Made by a program: the position numbers and the translations under genes. A stretch of 63,683 nt of DNA from Pseudoselenomonas ruminantium. Lineage in GTDB: Bacteria; Bacillota; Negativicutes; Selenomonadales; Selenomonadaceae. Each line of letters begins with the position of its first letter. The stretch's first letter is position 1. The notes beneath the pieces were generated by a model, which saw only the letters and a list, made by a program, of their open reading frames with translations, did not search any database and was not told the origin of the DNA. The stretch is from the NCBI RefSeq assembly GCF_900142515.1, contig NZ_FRBC01000021.1:1-63683 (forward strand). Direction: 5' to 3'. Shown here piece after piece: positions 9,240-18,207 of the stretch.

Positions 9240-11072
9240 ATGATCAGAAAAATAATGGTGGGGCTCATATGCCTGCTCTGTCTGGGCGGGCTGATCTGGG
9301 GCCGGGCAGAAGCTGCCGTGGCAATCTTCTGCTATCATGAAGTTGACCGCGCGAATGATGATTTTGCGGTGAGTCATCAGCAGTTGGAGCAGCAGCTCAA
9401 ATACATGAAGAAACAGGGGTACCATTTTGTAAGTCTGGATGAGTATCTGCGGTATACCAAGGGGGAACTTGCTCTGCCGGAAAAGAGCGTGATGATTACA
9501 TTCGATGATGGTTATCGTTCCTTTTACACCAAGGTTTATCCGCTGCTGCAGAAGTATCAGATCCCGGGGATGCTGGCTATCGTGAGTTCCTGGACGAATC
9601 ATGAGGAGAAGCCTAATGATGTCCGGGATACGGCCTCGTGGGAGGAGCTGCGGGAGATGGAGGCAAGTGGTCTCGTAACCGTGGTATCCCATACCCATGC
9701 TATGCATAAACAGCAGGCAATCAATCCTCAGGGCGGGCGCAATGGTGTTGTAGGCAGCCATCTCTATGCGGATGGCCAGTATGAAAGCGATGCAGAATAC
9801 CAGGCGCGGATCCAGCATGATATTGATGAAGTCCAGCGGCTTTTTCAGGAAAAGCTGGGGCATAAGTCCCGGGCTATGGTGTGGCCGTATGGCATCTATA
9901 CCAAAGAAGCTGTGGATATCGCCATAGCTTCCGGCATGGAGGGCACTTTCCTGTTGGATGGTGGTGTTAATGAGCCGGGGGAAGATGCACGTATCTATGC
10001 CCGCCGCATGATCATGGAGCGGGATGTGACGACGGCTAAACTGCAGAAACTCCTGACCGTTGACCATGATGCCTGGAATACCAAGAAGCTGCGCATGGCT
10101 CAGGTGGATCTGGATAATATCTGCAGTGATGATTCGGCAGCATATGAACGCAATGTCAAGGCAATGCTGGACAACTTGCAGAGTAATAATATCAATGTAG
10201 TGGCACTGCAGGCCTTTGCTGACCCGGATGGGGATGGCAATGTGGAAAAGGTGTACTTCAAGAATCGTGAAATCCCGGTGGAAGCGGATATCTTCAATGA
10301 TGTGGCCAACCGTCTGGAGCAGCAGGGATTCACCGTGCTGGCTTGGCTGCCGGTGTTGAATTATCAGGATTTCATCAAGGATGATAACAGCAATGCGGTG
10401 AAATCCAGGGGGGAAAAGGGCTGGTATCATCGTTTGAGCCCCTTTGCCGTGGAGGATCTGCAAAAGGTCAATGGCCTGTTCTACGACTTGGCGGCCAACA
10501 CGCAGATAGATGGCGTCTTGTTGCAGGATGATCTGTACCTGAATCAGGACGAGGATGTATCCCAGCCCGCACAAACGGCATACCGGGAGCAGTTCGGGCA
10601 GGATTTGCTGACAGCAGTCAAGGATAAGAAACAGCAGCCGGCAATCACCCGTTGGAAGATAGCAGCTTTGGACAAAGCTGCTGATGATGCGCTGGCGGCT
10701 TTCAAGAAAGTCCGTCCGCATGCCATCGTGATGCGGGATATCTACGCTGGTGCGTTGCTTTATCCTGGGGCAGAAACGTGGCTGGGACAAAGTTATGCAG
10801 ATTATCTGCGCAAATACGATTATACGGTGGTCATGGCCTATCCGTTCATGGATAAAGAAGAGGAACCATATGAATACCTGCGGAAGGTAGCACAGGCAGT
10901 CAAAGCTGCGAATGGCACGGACAAGACCATTGTCAAGATCCAGTCCTTTGACTGGGAGGCAGATAAATGGCTGGATGCCGATGTATTTGCCAAGCAGTTG
11001 AAGACCTTGCAACGGGCAGGCATGAAGAATCTGGGGTATTATCCGCTGGGATTTTACCATTGGGAAAGATAA
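9240..11072 (+). CDS. pgaB: PgaB: poly-GlcNAc N-deacetylase with C-terminal glycoside hydrolase domain
   Basis: Periplasmic enzyme that partially deacetylates poly-beta-1,6-GlcNAc so it can leave through PgaA. A signal sequence occupies residues 1-25. The NodB-type deacetylase domain carries FDDGY (88-92, metal-binding Asp) and SHTH (150-153, metal-binding His pair). From about residue 270 onward lies the PgaB C-terminal (GH153-like) barrel with the acidic motif DGVLLQDD. At 610 aa it has the full two-domain form of E. coli PgaB rather than the single-domain IcaB of staphylococci, in line with a periplasm. The ATG at 9240 follows the pgaA stop by 2 nt; an in-frame TTG at 9225 is less likely. 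Confidence 0.93.
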   Translation: MIRKIMVGLICLLCLGGLIWGRAEAAVAIFCYHEVDRANDDFAVSHQQLEQQLKYMKKQGYHFVSLDEYLRYTKGELALPEKSVMITFDDGYRSFYTKVYPLLQKYQIPGMLAIVSSWTNHEEKPNDVRDTASWEELREMEASGLVTVVSHTHAMHKQQAINPQGGRNGVVGSHLYADGQYESDAEYQARIQHDIDEVQRLFQEKLGHKSRAMVWPYGIYTKEAVDIAIASGMEGTFLLDGGVNEPGEDARIYARRMIMERDVTTAKLQKLLTVDHDAWNTKKLRMAQVDLDNICSDDSAAYERNVKAMLDNLQSNNINVVALQAFADPDGDGNVEKVYFKNREIPVEADIFNDVANRLEQQGFTVLAWLPVLNYQDFIKDDNSNAVKSRGEKGWYHRLSPFAVEDLQKVNGLFYDLAANTQIDGVLLQDDLYLNQDEDVSQPAQTAYREQFGQDLLTAVKDKKQQPAITRWKIAALDKAADDALAAFKKVRPHAIVMRDIYAGALLYPGAETWLGQSYADYLRKYDYTVVMAYPFMDKEEEPYEYLRKVAQAVKAANGTDKTIVKIQSFDWEADKWLDADVFAKQLKTLQRAGMKNLGYYPLGFYHWER

Positions 11073-11113
11073 GGGGACGTATACAGGAATTCTCAGGGAG
11101 GAAGAATTAGGCT

Positions 11114-12379
11114 TTGATTTATACATTCATTTTGTGGTTAGCGGATTTTGTTTTCTACTATCCCGTTATCATGAGTCTGGTCTGGATGGTCGGCGGTATT
11201 TATTTTTTCTGGCGGCGGGAGAAAGGGAAGGACAAGAATCCGCCCAAGCTTGACCGGATGCCTTTGGTATCGGTGTTTATCCCGGCACACAATGAAGAAC
11301 GGGACATTGCCGATGCAGTGGACTCTATTTTTGCCAACCATTATAAGAATCTGGAAGTCATCGTGATAAATGATGCCAGCACGGATAATACGCAGGGAGT
11401 TCTGGAATCCCTGATGGGCCAGTATCCCGGGTTGAAGGTGCTGCGCATGGAAAAGAATCTGGGGAAGGCTAACGGATTGAATCTGGCATTCGCCATGAGC
11501 CATGGAGATATAATCGTTACGTTGGATGCGGATTCCATGTTGGATGAACATGCCATCGAATGGGCGGTATGGCATTTCAACCATTATCCGCGGGTAGGCG
11601 CCGTTACGGGGAATCCCAAAGTCCGCAACCGCACCAGCCTGTTGGCCAAGATCCAGACGGCTGAATATGCCAGCGTGATCGGTCTTATCAAGCGCACGCA
11701 GCGGATTATCGGCAAGGTCATGACCGTATCCGGTGTGGTGGCGGCCTGGCGGCGCACGGCCATAATCAATGCAGGGCTTTGGGATAATACGGCGATTACA
11801 GATGATATTGAAATGACCTGGCGCATGGAGACCAAGTTCTGGGATGTGCGTTATGAACCCAATATGGTTTGCTGGATGCTGGTACCGGAGACGCTCAAGG
11901 GAATCTGGGTGCAGCGGAAGCGCTGGGCGCAGGGCGGCATTGAAGTGATCCGCACTCATCTGGATGTTTGGCGGCAATGGCGGGAGCGGCGCATCTGGCC
12001 TGTGTATCTGGATTATTTCCTGGGAATTTTCTGGGCGTATGCCTTTGTGATCTGTGCCCTGTTATGGGTGGCGCGCCTGTTCTTTGATGTCACGGGCAGT
12101 GGCTATGGTGCCATGCTGCCGGATCTGGGGAATCCATTGATCAGTTGGAGAGGTTCTGTGATTTCCATGGTATGCCTGTTGCAATTCCTGGTGAGTATCT
12201 TGCTGGACTCACGTTATGATAAGAAGCTGCCGGGCATCTATTTCTGGGTGGTATGGTACCCTGTGGTCTATTGGATTTTCAATGCTTTGGCAGCAGTGGT
12301 AGCGACACCGGTCGCATTGAAGCGGGATATGACGACTACGGCAGTATGGGTCAGCCCGGATAGGGGGATGAAAGCTTGA
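11114..12379 (+). CDS. pgaC: PgaC: poly-beta-1,6-N-acetylglucosamine synthase
   Basis: Family 2 membrane glycosyltransferase that polymerises UDP-GlcNAc. Two N-terminal hydrophobic segments (about 5-35) lead into the GT-A domain with VSVFIPAHNEE (52-62), LDADS (137-141), the acceptor-site ITDDIEMTW region (228-236) and QRKRW (267-271). Three or so C-terminal membrane helices follow. The length of 421 aa matches PgaC/IcaA. The start is TTG at 11114, with GGGAGGAAGA 8-10 nt upstream; no closer ATG or GTG exists. The stop overlaps the pgaD start (TTGA). Confidence 0.95.
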   Translation: MIYTFILWLADFVFYYPVIMSLVWMVGGIYFFWRREKGKDKNPPKLDRMPLVSVFIPAHNEERDIADAVDSIFANHYKNLEVIVINDASTDNTQGVLESLMGQYPGLKVLRMEKNLGKANGLNLAFAMSHGDIIVTLDADSMLDEHAIEWAVWHFNHYPRVGAVTGNPKVRNRTSLLAKIQTAEYASVIGLIKRTQRIIGKVMTVSGVVAAWRRTAIINAGLWDNTAITDDIEMTWRMETKFWDVRYEPNMVCWMLVPETLKGIWVQRKRWAQGGIEVIRTHLDVWRQWRERRIWPVYLDYFLGIFWAYAFVICALLWVARLFFDVTGSGYGAMLPDLGNPLISWRGSVISMVCLLQFLVSILLDSRYDKKLPGIYFWVVWYPVVYWIFNALAAVVATPVALKRDMTTTAVWVSPDRGMKA

Positions 12380-12846
12380 AGCAGGAGACAAGGATGGATC
12401 GTGACGCAGTGAAAGAGCCAGTTTACGAGGCAAAGGATAAGCAGAATCGGCTGGTGAGAATAGTGGAAAAAGTTATAGCGGTCGTGGCTACGATTGCCTT
12501 ATGGGTATTTTTGGTATTGACGTTGTATCATAAGTTGTTTGTCGATGTTACGCCCAGCCTGATACGGGTATTGTGGATACTGGCCCGGTCTCTTGGGGGC
12601 GCAGTGCTGATTATGGGGGTATGGCAATCCTATAACTGGTTCCGCTTCCACAAGAAAGCCCGGCGCAAGGAGTTCAAGAGACAGAGCCTGGCGGATTTAG
12701 GCAGCCTTTATGGTATCTCTGCCCAGAATATGGAGCGGCTGCAGGAAATCCGCAGCGTGGCCGTGGTGGAATTCAAGAACCATCGTTATTACTATTGTAT
12801 TGCGGGGGAAGCTCCCATTGAAATCGGTATGCTGCGGAAGCGTTGA
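12376..12846 (+). CDS. pgaD: PgaD: small inner-membrane subunit of poly-GlcNAc synthase
   Basis: Auxiliary subunit that forms the synthase with PgaC and, in E. coli, takes part in cyclic-di-GMP activation. Two hydrophobic helices are visible (about residues 35-57 and 63-92), then a basic cytoplasmic tail. The length of 156 aa is close to E. coli PgaD (137). The TTG at 12376 overlaps the pgaC stop by 4 nt, the usual sign of translational coupling; an ATG at 12394 is an alternative. Assignment depends on position after pgaC and topology, since PgaD is poorly conserved. Confidence 0.85.
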   Translation: MKQETRMDRDAVKEPVYEAKDKQNRLVRIVEKVIAVVATIALWVFLVLTLYHKLFVDVTPSLIRVLWILARSLGGAVLIMGVWQSYNWFRFHKKARRKEFKRQSLADLGSLYGISAQNMERLQEIRSVAVVEFKNHRYYYCIAGEAPIEIGMLRKR

Positions 12847-12952
12847 ACGGCAAAAAAAACTTTTTCCTTGTATATATCCCTTGTTGGTTGCAGGTTTTTT
12901 GTATGTCAATGGTAAAGATATAGGTGGCAGCGCTCTTTTGTAATTTTTGCAG

Positions 12953-12981
12953 TTGCGAAAAGGAGTGGAATTTGCTACAAT
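12953..12981 (+). promoter_or_regulatory. Promoter of nrdD
   Basis: TTGCGA (12953-12958), 17-bp spacer, TACAAT (12976-12981). The -10 box overlaps the first NrdR-like box, so repressor binding would block polymerase directly. Confidence 0.75.
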
Positions 12982-13017
12982 ATATACCGTTACGACAAGT
13001 GTTAACCACAATATATA
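12977..13017 (+). promoter_or_regulatory. Two NrdR-like boxes upstream of nrdD
   Basis: The sequence ACAATATATA occurs twice, at 12977-12986 and 13008-13017, exactly 31 bp apart (three helical turns). It matches the known NrdR consensus core (ACAcwAtATaTwGTGT), and two boxes in phase on the helix are the usual NrdR arrangement. NrdR represses ribonucleotide reductase genes when dATP is high; the nrdR gene is not in this window. Confidence 0.8.
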
Positions 13018-13062
13018 GAGGGGGCGTAAGGAAATACCGCAAATATAGTGGTATCCATAATT

Positions 13063-15324
13063 ATGAATTTAAAAACTGTTACGAAGCGTTCCGGGCATAC
13101 GGTGCCTTATAATCGCGAGAAAATCTATAATGCTATTGCTGGTGCCAATAATGATGGCGGCCACAAGATGACGGAAAAGGATATCGATGAAGTGACCAGC
13201 CAGGTGGAATGGGATATCCAGGACCGTGAAAACGTCAGCGTGGAGGATATCCAGGATATCGTAGAGCAGGAACTGATGAAATATGATTTCTACGATATTG
13301 CTAAGAAATACATCACGTATCGTCAGAAGCACGCTGAACGGCGTACGGCGCAGAAACATCTCATGTCTGCCTATAAGGACATCTTTTTTGCTGATGCCGT
13401 GGATGTAGATTCCAAGCGCGACAATGCCAATATCAATACGGACGCATCCATGGGCATCATGCTGAAGCTCGGTGCTGAAGGTGCCAAGCACTTTGTGGAT
13501 AATTATGTTCTCACGGATGAATTCCGCGAGGCTGATAAGGAAAATTGGATTCATATCCATGATAAGGATTTTTCCCTGATCACCTTTAACTGCTGTCAGA
13601 TCGATCTGCTGAAGTTGTTCCATGGTGGTTTTTCCACAGGACATGGCTTCCTGCGCGAGCCGAACTCAATCCGTTCGTATGCATCCCTCGCGGCGATTGC
13701 CATCCAGTCCAATCAGAATGATATGTTTGGCGGTCAGTCTATCAATGCCTTTGACTATGCTATGGCAGAAGGGGTGCGCAAGTCCTTCTGCAAGGCGGTT
13801 ATTGCTGAAGCCCATAAGGCTTTGATGTATCAGTTCGATACCTATGATTTTGGCAGCGAAAAAGAATTCAAGACCTATTTCAAGCCTGCCATGAACTTTG
13901 CAGCTTGCAGCTATACGGAAAGCAAGGAAGATCCCAAGGCAGTGGAATCGATGGAGTCGATCAAGGCAGCATTGGATACGGTGCTTAATGAAACGTATCA
14001 TTTGCCCAGCGATGAAGCAGAGCGATTGGCCCGCAATGTATATCGTATGGCCTGCGCAGATGTGGAGGAAGAGACGCATCAGGCTATGGAAGCTATGATT
14101 CATAACTTCAACACCCTGCACAGCCGTGCTGGTGCGCAGGTTCCGTTCAGTTCCTTGAACTATGGCATGGACACCAGCCCAGAGGGCAGACTGGCAACCA
14201 GAGAGGTACTCAACGCCATTTGGGCCGGCCTGGGCAATGGCGAGACGCCGATTTTCCCGATTTCTGTGTTCCAGCTGAAGGCTGGGGTCAACTATAATCC
14301 GGAAGATCCCAACTATGACCTTTTCCAGCAGGCATGCAAGACCAGTGCCAAGCGTTTGTTCCCGAACTTTGTCAATATCGATGCGCCTTATAATCTGCAG
14401 TATTACAAGCCCGGCGACTATAATTCCACGGTAGCGACTATGGGATGCCGTACCCGTGTCATGAGCAATGTCAATGGCCCGGAAGAATCCGGCAGCCGCG
14501 GTAACTTTGCCTTCACGACGCTGAATCTGCCTAAGCTGGCTTTGGAAGCCAAGGGCGATATGGATAAGTTCTGGCAGCTTTTCGATAAGTATATCGATAT
14601 CAGCCACGATTATATTCTGGCTCGTCTGGCCGTCATTGAAGAGAAGCATGTCTACAATTATCCGTTCCTGATGGGACAGGGGGTTTGGATGGACAGCGAG
14701 AATTTGAAGGCGAATGACAGCATCAAGGATGTGCTGAAGCATGCTTCTTATTCCATCGGCTTCTGCGGCCTGGCAGAGTGCTTGAAGGCGCTGGTAGGCA
14801 AACATCATGGTGAAAGCGCTGAAGCACAGGAACTGGGGCTCAAGATCGTAGGTCATCTGCGCGAGCGTACCGATAAATATTCGGCAGATGAGCATATGAA
14901 CTGGACATGCTTCGGTACGCCTGCAGAATCCACCGCTGGCCAGTTCCAGCGTTCCAACCGCAAGCAGTATGGTGTAATCGAAGGCGTGACGGATAGGGAT
15001 TATATGACCAACAGCAGCCATGTGCCGGTTTACTATCCGATCAAAGCTATTGACAAGATCCGCATTGAGGCACCTTATCATGCGCTGGAAAATGCTGGTC
15101 ATATTGCCTATATTGAAATGGATGGCGATCCCACGAAGAATGTCAAGGCATTCGAACGTCTGGTACGCGCTATGCACGATGCTGATATGGGATATTTCTC
15201 CATCAATCATCCTGTAGACCGCGACCCCGTCTGTGGCTATACAGGCCTGATTGAGAACGAATGCCCGCATTGTCATCGCAAAGAAGTGGAGAGCGGTCGT
15301 TTCACGATCAAGCGTATGAAATAA
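13063..15324 (+). CDS. nrdD: Anaerobic (class III) ribonucleoside-triphosphate reductase, apparently without the glycyl-radical tail
   Basis: Makes deoxyribonucleotides without oxygen. An ATP-cone regulatory domain covers residues 1-95. The barrel follows, with FNCCQIDL near 175 and the thiyl-cysteine loop MGCRTRV. Near the C-terminus the zinc site (DPVCGYTG ... CPHC) is present, but the protein ends 16 residues after the last Cys with FTIKRMK. In characterised NrdD proteins the RRxxGYLG glycyl-radical loop lies at about this distance after the zinc site; here it is missing, and no frame downstream restores it. Start: ATG 13063 is conserved in position but lacks a good ribosome site; GTG 13048 is possible. 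No nrdG is adjacent. Confidence 0.92.
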   Translation: MNLKTVTKRSGHTVPYNREKIYNAIAGANNDGGHKMTEKDIDEVTSQVEWDIQDRENVSVEDIQDIVEQELMKYDFYDIAKKYITYRQKHAERRTAQKHLMSAYKDIFFADAVDVDSKRDNANINTDASMGIMLKLGAEGAKHFVDNYVLTDEFREADKENWIHIHDKDFSLITFNCCQIDLLKLFHGGFSTGHGFLREPNSIRSYASLAAIAIQSNQNDMFGGQSINAFDYAMAEGVRKSFCKAVIAEAHKALMYQFDTYDFGSEKEFKTYFKPAMNFAACSYTESKEDPKAVESMESIKAALDTVLNETYHLPSDEAERLARNVYRMACADVEEETHQAMEAMIHNFNTLHSRAGAQVPFSSLNYGMDTSPEGRLATREVLNAIWAGLGNGETPIFPISVFQLKAGVNYNPEDPNYDLFQQACKTSAKRLFPNFVNIDAPYNLQYYKPGDYNSTVATMGCRTRVMSNVNGPEESGSRGNFAFTTLNLPKLALEAKGDMDKFWQLFDKYIDISHDYILARLAVIEEKHVYNYPFLMGQGVWMDSENLKANDSIKDVLKHASYSIGFCGLAECLKALVGKHHGESAEAQELGLKIVGHLRERTDKYSADEHMNWTCFGTPAESTAGQFQRSNRKQYGVIEGVTDRDYMTNSSHVPVYYPIKAIDKIRIEAPYHALENAGHIAYIEMDGDPTKNVKAFERLVRAMHDADMGYFSINHPVDRDPVCGYTGLIENECPHCHRKEVESGRFTIKRMK

Positions 15325-15353
15325 GATACAAAAAGTACATATCCTTACATAAT

Positions 15354-15397
15354 AAGAGGTCTAATGCGAACTGTATGGGTTTGCATCAGACCTCTTT
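15354..15397. terminator. Bidirectional terminator between nrdD and the DUF4127 gene
   Basis: Arms 15354-15367 and 15383-15396 pair with one mismatch (AAGAGGTCT core), flanked by A and T runs on both sides. It serves nrdD and the convergent minus-strand operon. Confidence 0.8.
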
Positions 15398-15419
15398 CTT
15401 ACAGATATGGAATTATTGG

Positions 15420-17111
15420 CTAAGATTCGAGGGGAGCAGGCGAAACGCTTAGGAATGGAATGGTTTCCAAATAGATTTCAAACGTTCTGGGCCAGGGGAA
15501 GCTTAGGTCGATGGTCATATCTGTGATGGTCAGCGTGAAGTCACCCTGGTTGGTACGGATGATGGCAGGAGCACGGAAGGCTTGCGTTTGTTTGTAGGTT
15601 TGCAGGTGCTTGTTCATGCTCTGCTGGAGCATATGGTTAGCCCAGCGCCAGTTGTGTTCCAAATCCAGATCGGCAGTGTTGCGATAGCCAGCTTTTTTGA
15701 TGGTGTGATTGATGGTGTCGATATCTTCTTTTAAATAGAAGTAATCCTCCAGAATGCGATTTTGGAGAAACTTTATATTGCTGGCGGCAATGCCCATGGC
15801 TTCGTTTGGGTCATAGGCATTTTTTTGTGCGCTGGTATAGAGACTGGCAGAAGCCGTGGCTGTACCGATGGCGTTGCTGGCCGTATTCCAGCCGGCATAG
15901 GCTGTCAGGCTGTTTAAGGGAGTCTTTTTGTCAATCAGCAAAGGCAGCAGCGTTTCCTGGGCTGTGAAGTGTTTGGACAAATCGACCAGTGCGACATGTT
16001 TTGCCTGGTCAAGATAGTTTTTTATTTCGTTCACGCTGGTATTGCGGGTGCATACGGTACCTTTTTCGTAGTCATTGGCAGAGAGGTAAAGGATGAAATC
16101 AGCATCGTCCGGAGAGAAGGCTTCCTGACCATGCAAAAGGGCAATCTTTTCCCGGGCGGTAGCAGCCATGTCAACCGCCATATAGGGCATGATGGTATTG
16201 GCCGTTTGCGGGTGATTATAGGCGATGTAGATTTGTGGCTGATATCCCAGTCGTTCATTTTGATAGGCGGCCAGCATGCTCAGCGCGATTTCATCAGCGC
16301 CGTGGGTAATCACGGCCTTTTCTTCGGGGAGACCTTCTTGTTGGATATATGCCCAGAGATGGGATTTTTCGATATTGGGGATGCTGTATTCTTCACCATC
16401 GTCTTGTCCCAGCACCAATTGGTTTAATACACCTTCTTTTACCAGTGCGATGAGCTGGCGGTTAAGAGCCTCGTTTTCAGCAAAATGCTGCAGATATTTC
16501 TGCATGCTTTCTGGGCTGATGGCTGCTTCCAGACGATGGAGTTCTTCGTCATCAATGGGAAGGCCGGCGGCTTGGCGGCCCTTCAGGCGTGAATAAGCCA
16601 ATAGGTCTTTTTTCTCTTGATAGCCGTCAATGGTGTCCTGAGGTGTCTGGCGAGGAAGAATGCTGAAAGCCAGCAGGGGCTTATCTGGATTTTCCGCGTG
16701 CAGCTGCCGCAGAAAATTTATAAGTTCGTCCTGCTGGGCAGGCGTGGCCTCTTTTTCGCGGGCGGCCAAAAGGCCACCATAGAGCAGCTGGTCTATGGCG
16801 ATGATGGCGGCTTCATGCTGGGGGAGATTCTGGGATAGCCATTGGCGCATGCCGGCAGTATCTCCAGGGGCAGAGTAATAATCCTGCAGTTCGGAAGGAG
16901 GCGTAATAACGTTGTACCCGGCAATGGTGCCTGCATCCATGACAAATTGTCTGCAGGGGGGGCGTCCGTCCAAGGGAATCAGCAGGATGTTCCGTGTGGG
17001 ATTGTTGGGTTGGATTGCTGTGGCGGCAGGCTGGCTGGGATGGATTCCCAGATGCCATAGTATTGGCAATAAGCTCAGGCAAAGGAGCAACAGGATATAT
17101 GTTCGTTTCAA
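15420..17111 (-). CDS. DUF4127-family exported protein
   Basis: Member of the DUF4127 family, whose function is unknown. A signal peptide or N-terminal anchor covers residues 1-22. The conserved family signature is visible after it (LLIPLDGRPPCRQF near 43-56, then YNVITPPSELQDYY), and later stretches such as QLLYGGLLAARE and VLGQDDGEEYS have acidic residues that look like a metal or substrate site. The family length is about 500 aa; this one has 563. It follows an AEC-type transporter by 10 nt on the same strand, so the two probably act on or respond to the same compound. That link is inference. Confidence 0.8.
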   Translation of the reverse strand: MKRTYILLLLCLSLLPILWHLGIHPSQPAATAIQPNNPTRNILLIPLDGRPPCRQFVMDAGTIAGYNVITPPSELQDYYSAPGDTAGMRQWLSQNLPQHEAAIIAIDQLLYGGLLAAREKEATPAQQDELINFLRQLHAENPDKPLLAFSILPRQTPQDTIDGYQEKKDLLAYSRLKGRQAAGLPIDDEELHRLEAAISPESMQKYLQHFAENEALNRQLIALVKEGVLNQLVLGQDDGEEYSIPNIEKSHLWAYIQQEGLPEEKAVITHGADEIALSMLAAYQNERLGYQPQIYIAYNHPQTANTIMPYMAVDMAATAREKIALLHGQEAFSPDDADFILYLSANDYEKGTVCTRNTSVNEIKNYLDQAKHVALVDLSKHFTAQETLLPLLIDKKTPLNSLTAYAGWNTASNAIGTATASASLYTSAQKNAYDPNEAMGIAASNIKFLQNRILEDYFYLKEDIDTINHTIKKAGYRNTADLDLEHNWRWANHMLQQSMNKHLQTYKQTQAFRAPAIIRTNQGDFTLTITDMTIDLSFPWPRTFEIYLETIPFLSVSPAPLES

Positions 17112-17121
17112 CGTTCAAGCC

Positions 17122-18075
17122 TCAATGCAGACAGAAAAACAGCAAGGGGAAAATGGCCAGCAGGAAGGCGGCTGTGGTGATGACGAACGAGGACACACAA
17201 AGGTCGACGTTCAGTTTGTAGAGTTTGCAGGCTAGTACAGCATTGATAGCCGTGGGGCAGAAGGTCAGGATCATCAACGTACCGCGCAGCAGGGAATCGC
17301 TGACGAGAAAATAGGTAATGGCGTTGAAGATCAGCGGTGTAATGACAAAACGCAGCAAGGTCAAAGTCTGGATATTCTTGGCGTAGCGGCGTACCTGCCG
17401 GAAATCAATCAGGAAGCCCACGGGCAGCATGGCAATCCAGGCGCCGATATGGACAAGGCTTTGGAAGATTTCTCCCAGTACAGGCGGACGCTGAATGCCA
17501 TTGGCGTTGAGGATCAGGCCGGTGGCCATGCCCAGCAGGCTCAGCTGATTGATGGAGAAGAACATTTCCCGGAAATTATGGCTGGCGCTGGATTTCCTGA
17601 GGGAAGCGCTGTGCTTCAGATAAAAATACTGAGCCATGGGGAAGACCACAATGCAGAGCAGGATATTCTGTGTCGTGCCGATAAGCTGGGCGTAGGCGTA
17701 GCCTTGCTCGTTATAGAGGATAAAAGCACAGACGCCGCCCAGGGTACCCAGATTGGCCAGCATAGCACTGGCGATAAAGGCACCACGATCGAGCAGGTTT
17801 TCCATACGGTTGGCAAAGAATAACCAGCCAATGGCTCCCGGCAGGAGAACCAGAGCTGCACCGAACAGTGGTACCAGCAGCAGGTTCCAGGATAAGGGTA
17901 AGACCCAGAAACTTAAAAGCGACAGAGTGGTGTAGACACAGATGACATTGAAGCGGATGACTTTGTTGATGATATTATCCGATACCCAATGCCGATGATG
18001 CATGAAGTAACCCACCACCAAAGGGCAAATCAAGTCAGTCAGCACATAGAGAATACGCAGGGAAGCACCGTCCAA
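17122..18075 (-). CDS. AEC-family (auxin efflux carrier type) transporter
   Basis: Ten-helix inner-membrane transporter of the bile/arsenite/riboflavin-transporter superfamily; bacterial AEC members usually move dicarboxylates or related anions. About ten hydrophobic segments are evident over 317 aa, with the central NANGIQRPP region and the C-terminal TFCPTAINAVLACKLY segment typical of the family. The open frame begins at a GTG (18084), but the AAGGAGTG ribosome site overlaps that codon; a TTG at 18075 has correct spacing and is my preferred start. First gene of an operon with the DUF4127 protein. Substrate unknown. Confidence 0.85.
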   Translation of the reverse strand: MDGASLRILYVLTDLICPLVVGYFMHHRHWVSDNIINKVIRFNVICVYTTLSLLSFWVLPLSWNLLLVPLFGAALVLLPGAIGWLFFANRMENLLDRGAFIASAMLANLGTLGGVCAFILYNEQGYAYAQLIGTTQNILLCIVVFPMAQYFYLKHSASLRKSSASHNFREMFFSINQLSLLGMATGLILNANGIQRPPVLGEIFQSLVHIGAWIAMLPVGFLIDFRQVRRYAKNIQTLTLLRFVITPLIFNAITYFLVSDSLLRGTLMILTFCPTAINAVLACKLYKLNVDLCVSSFVITTAAFLLAIFPLLFFCLH

Positions 18076-18150
18076 AATTTTCACTCCTTCATGTAAATAG
18101 GAAATATTATACTTATCCTAACATTTTTCGTGTATGGTGTAAACAAAACA

Positions 18151-18180
18151 TTGCCTGGTCCTGACCGATAGTGTTATAAT
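18151..18180 (+). promoter_or_regulatory. Promoter of dedA
   Basis: TTGCCT (18151-18156), 18-bp spacer, TATAAT (18175-18180), 28 nt before the dedA start. Confidence 0.7.
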
Positions 18181-18207
18181 AGCCAAGACACGAGAAAGGA
18201 GTTTGTG

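Noticed and set aside
9219-11126. 635-codon open frame opposite pgaB
   Set aside because: Antisense shadow of an unmistakable PgaB; residue composition (Ile/His/Leu-rich) is not protein-like.
13666-15276. 536-codon open frame opposite nrdD
   Set aside because: Shadow frame; nrdD is clearly the coding strand.
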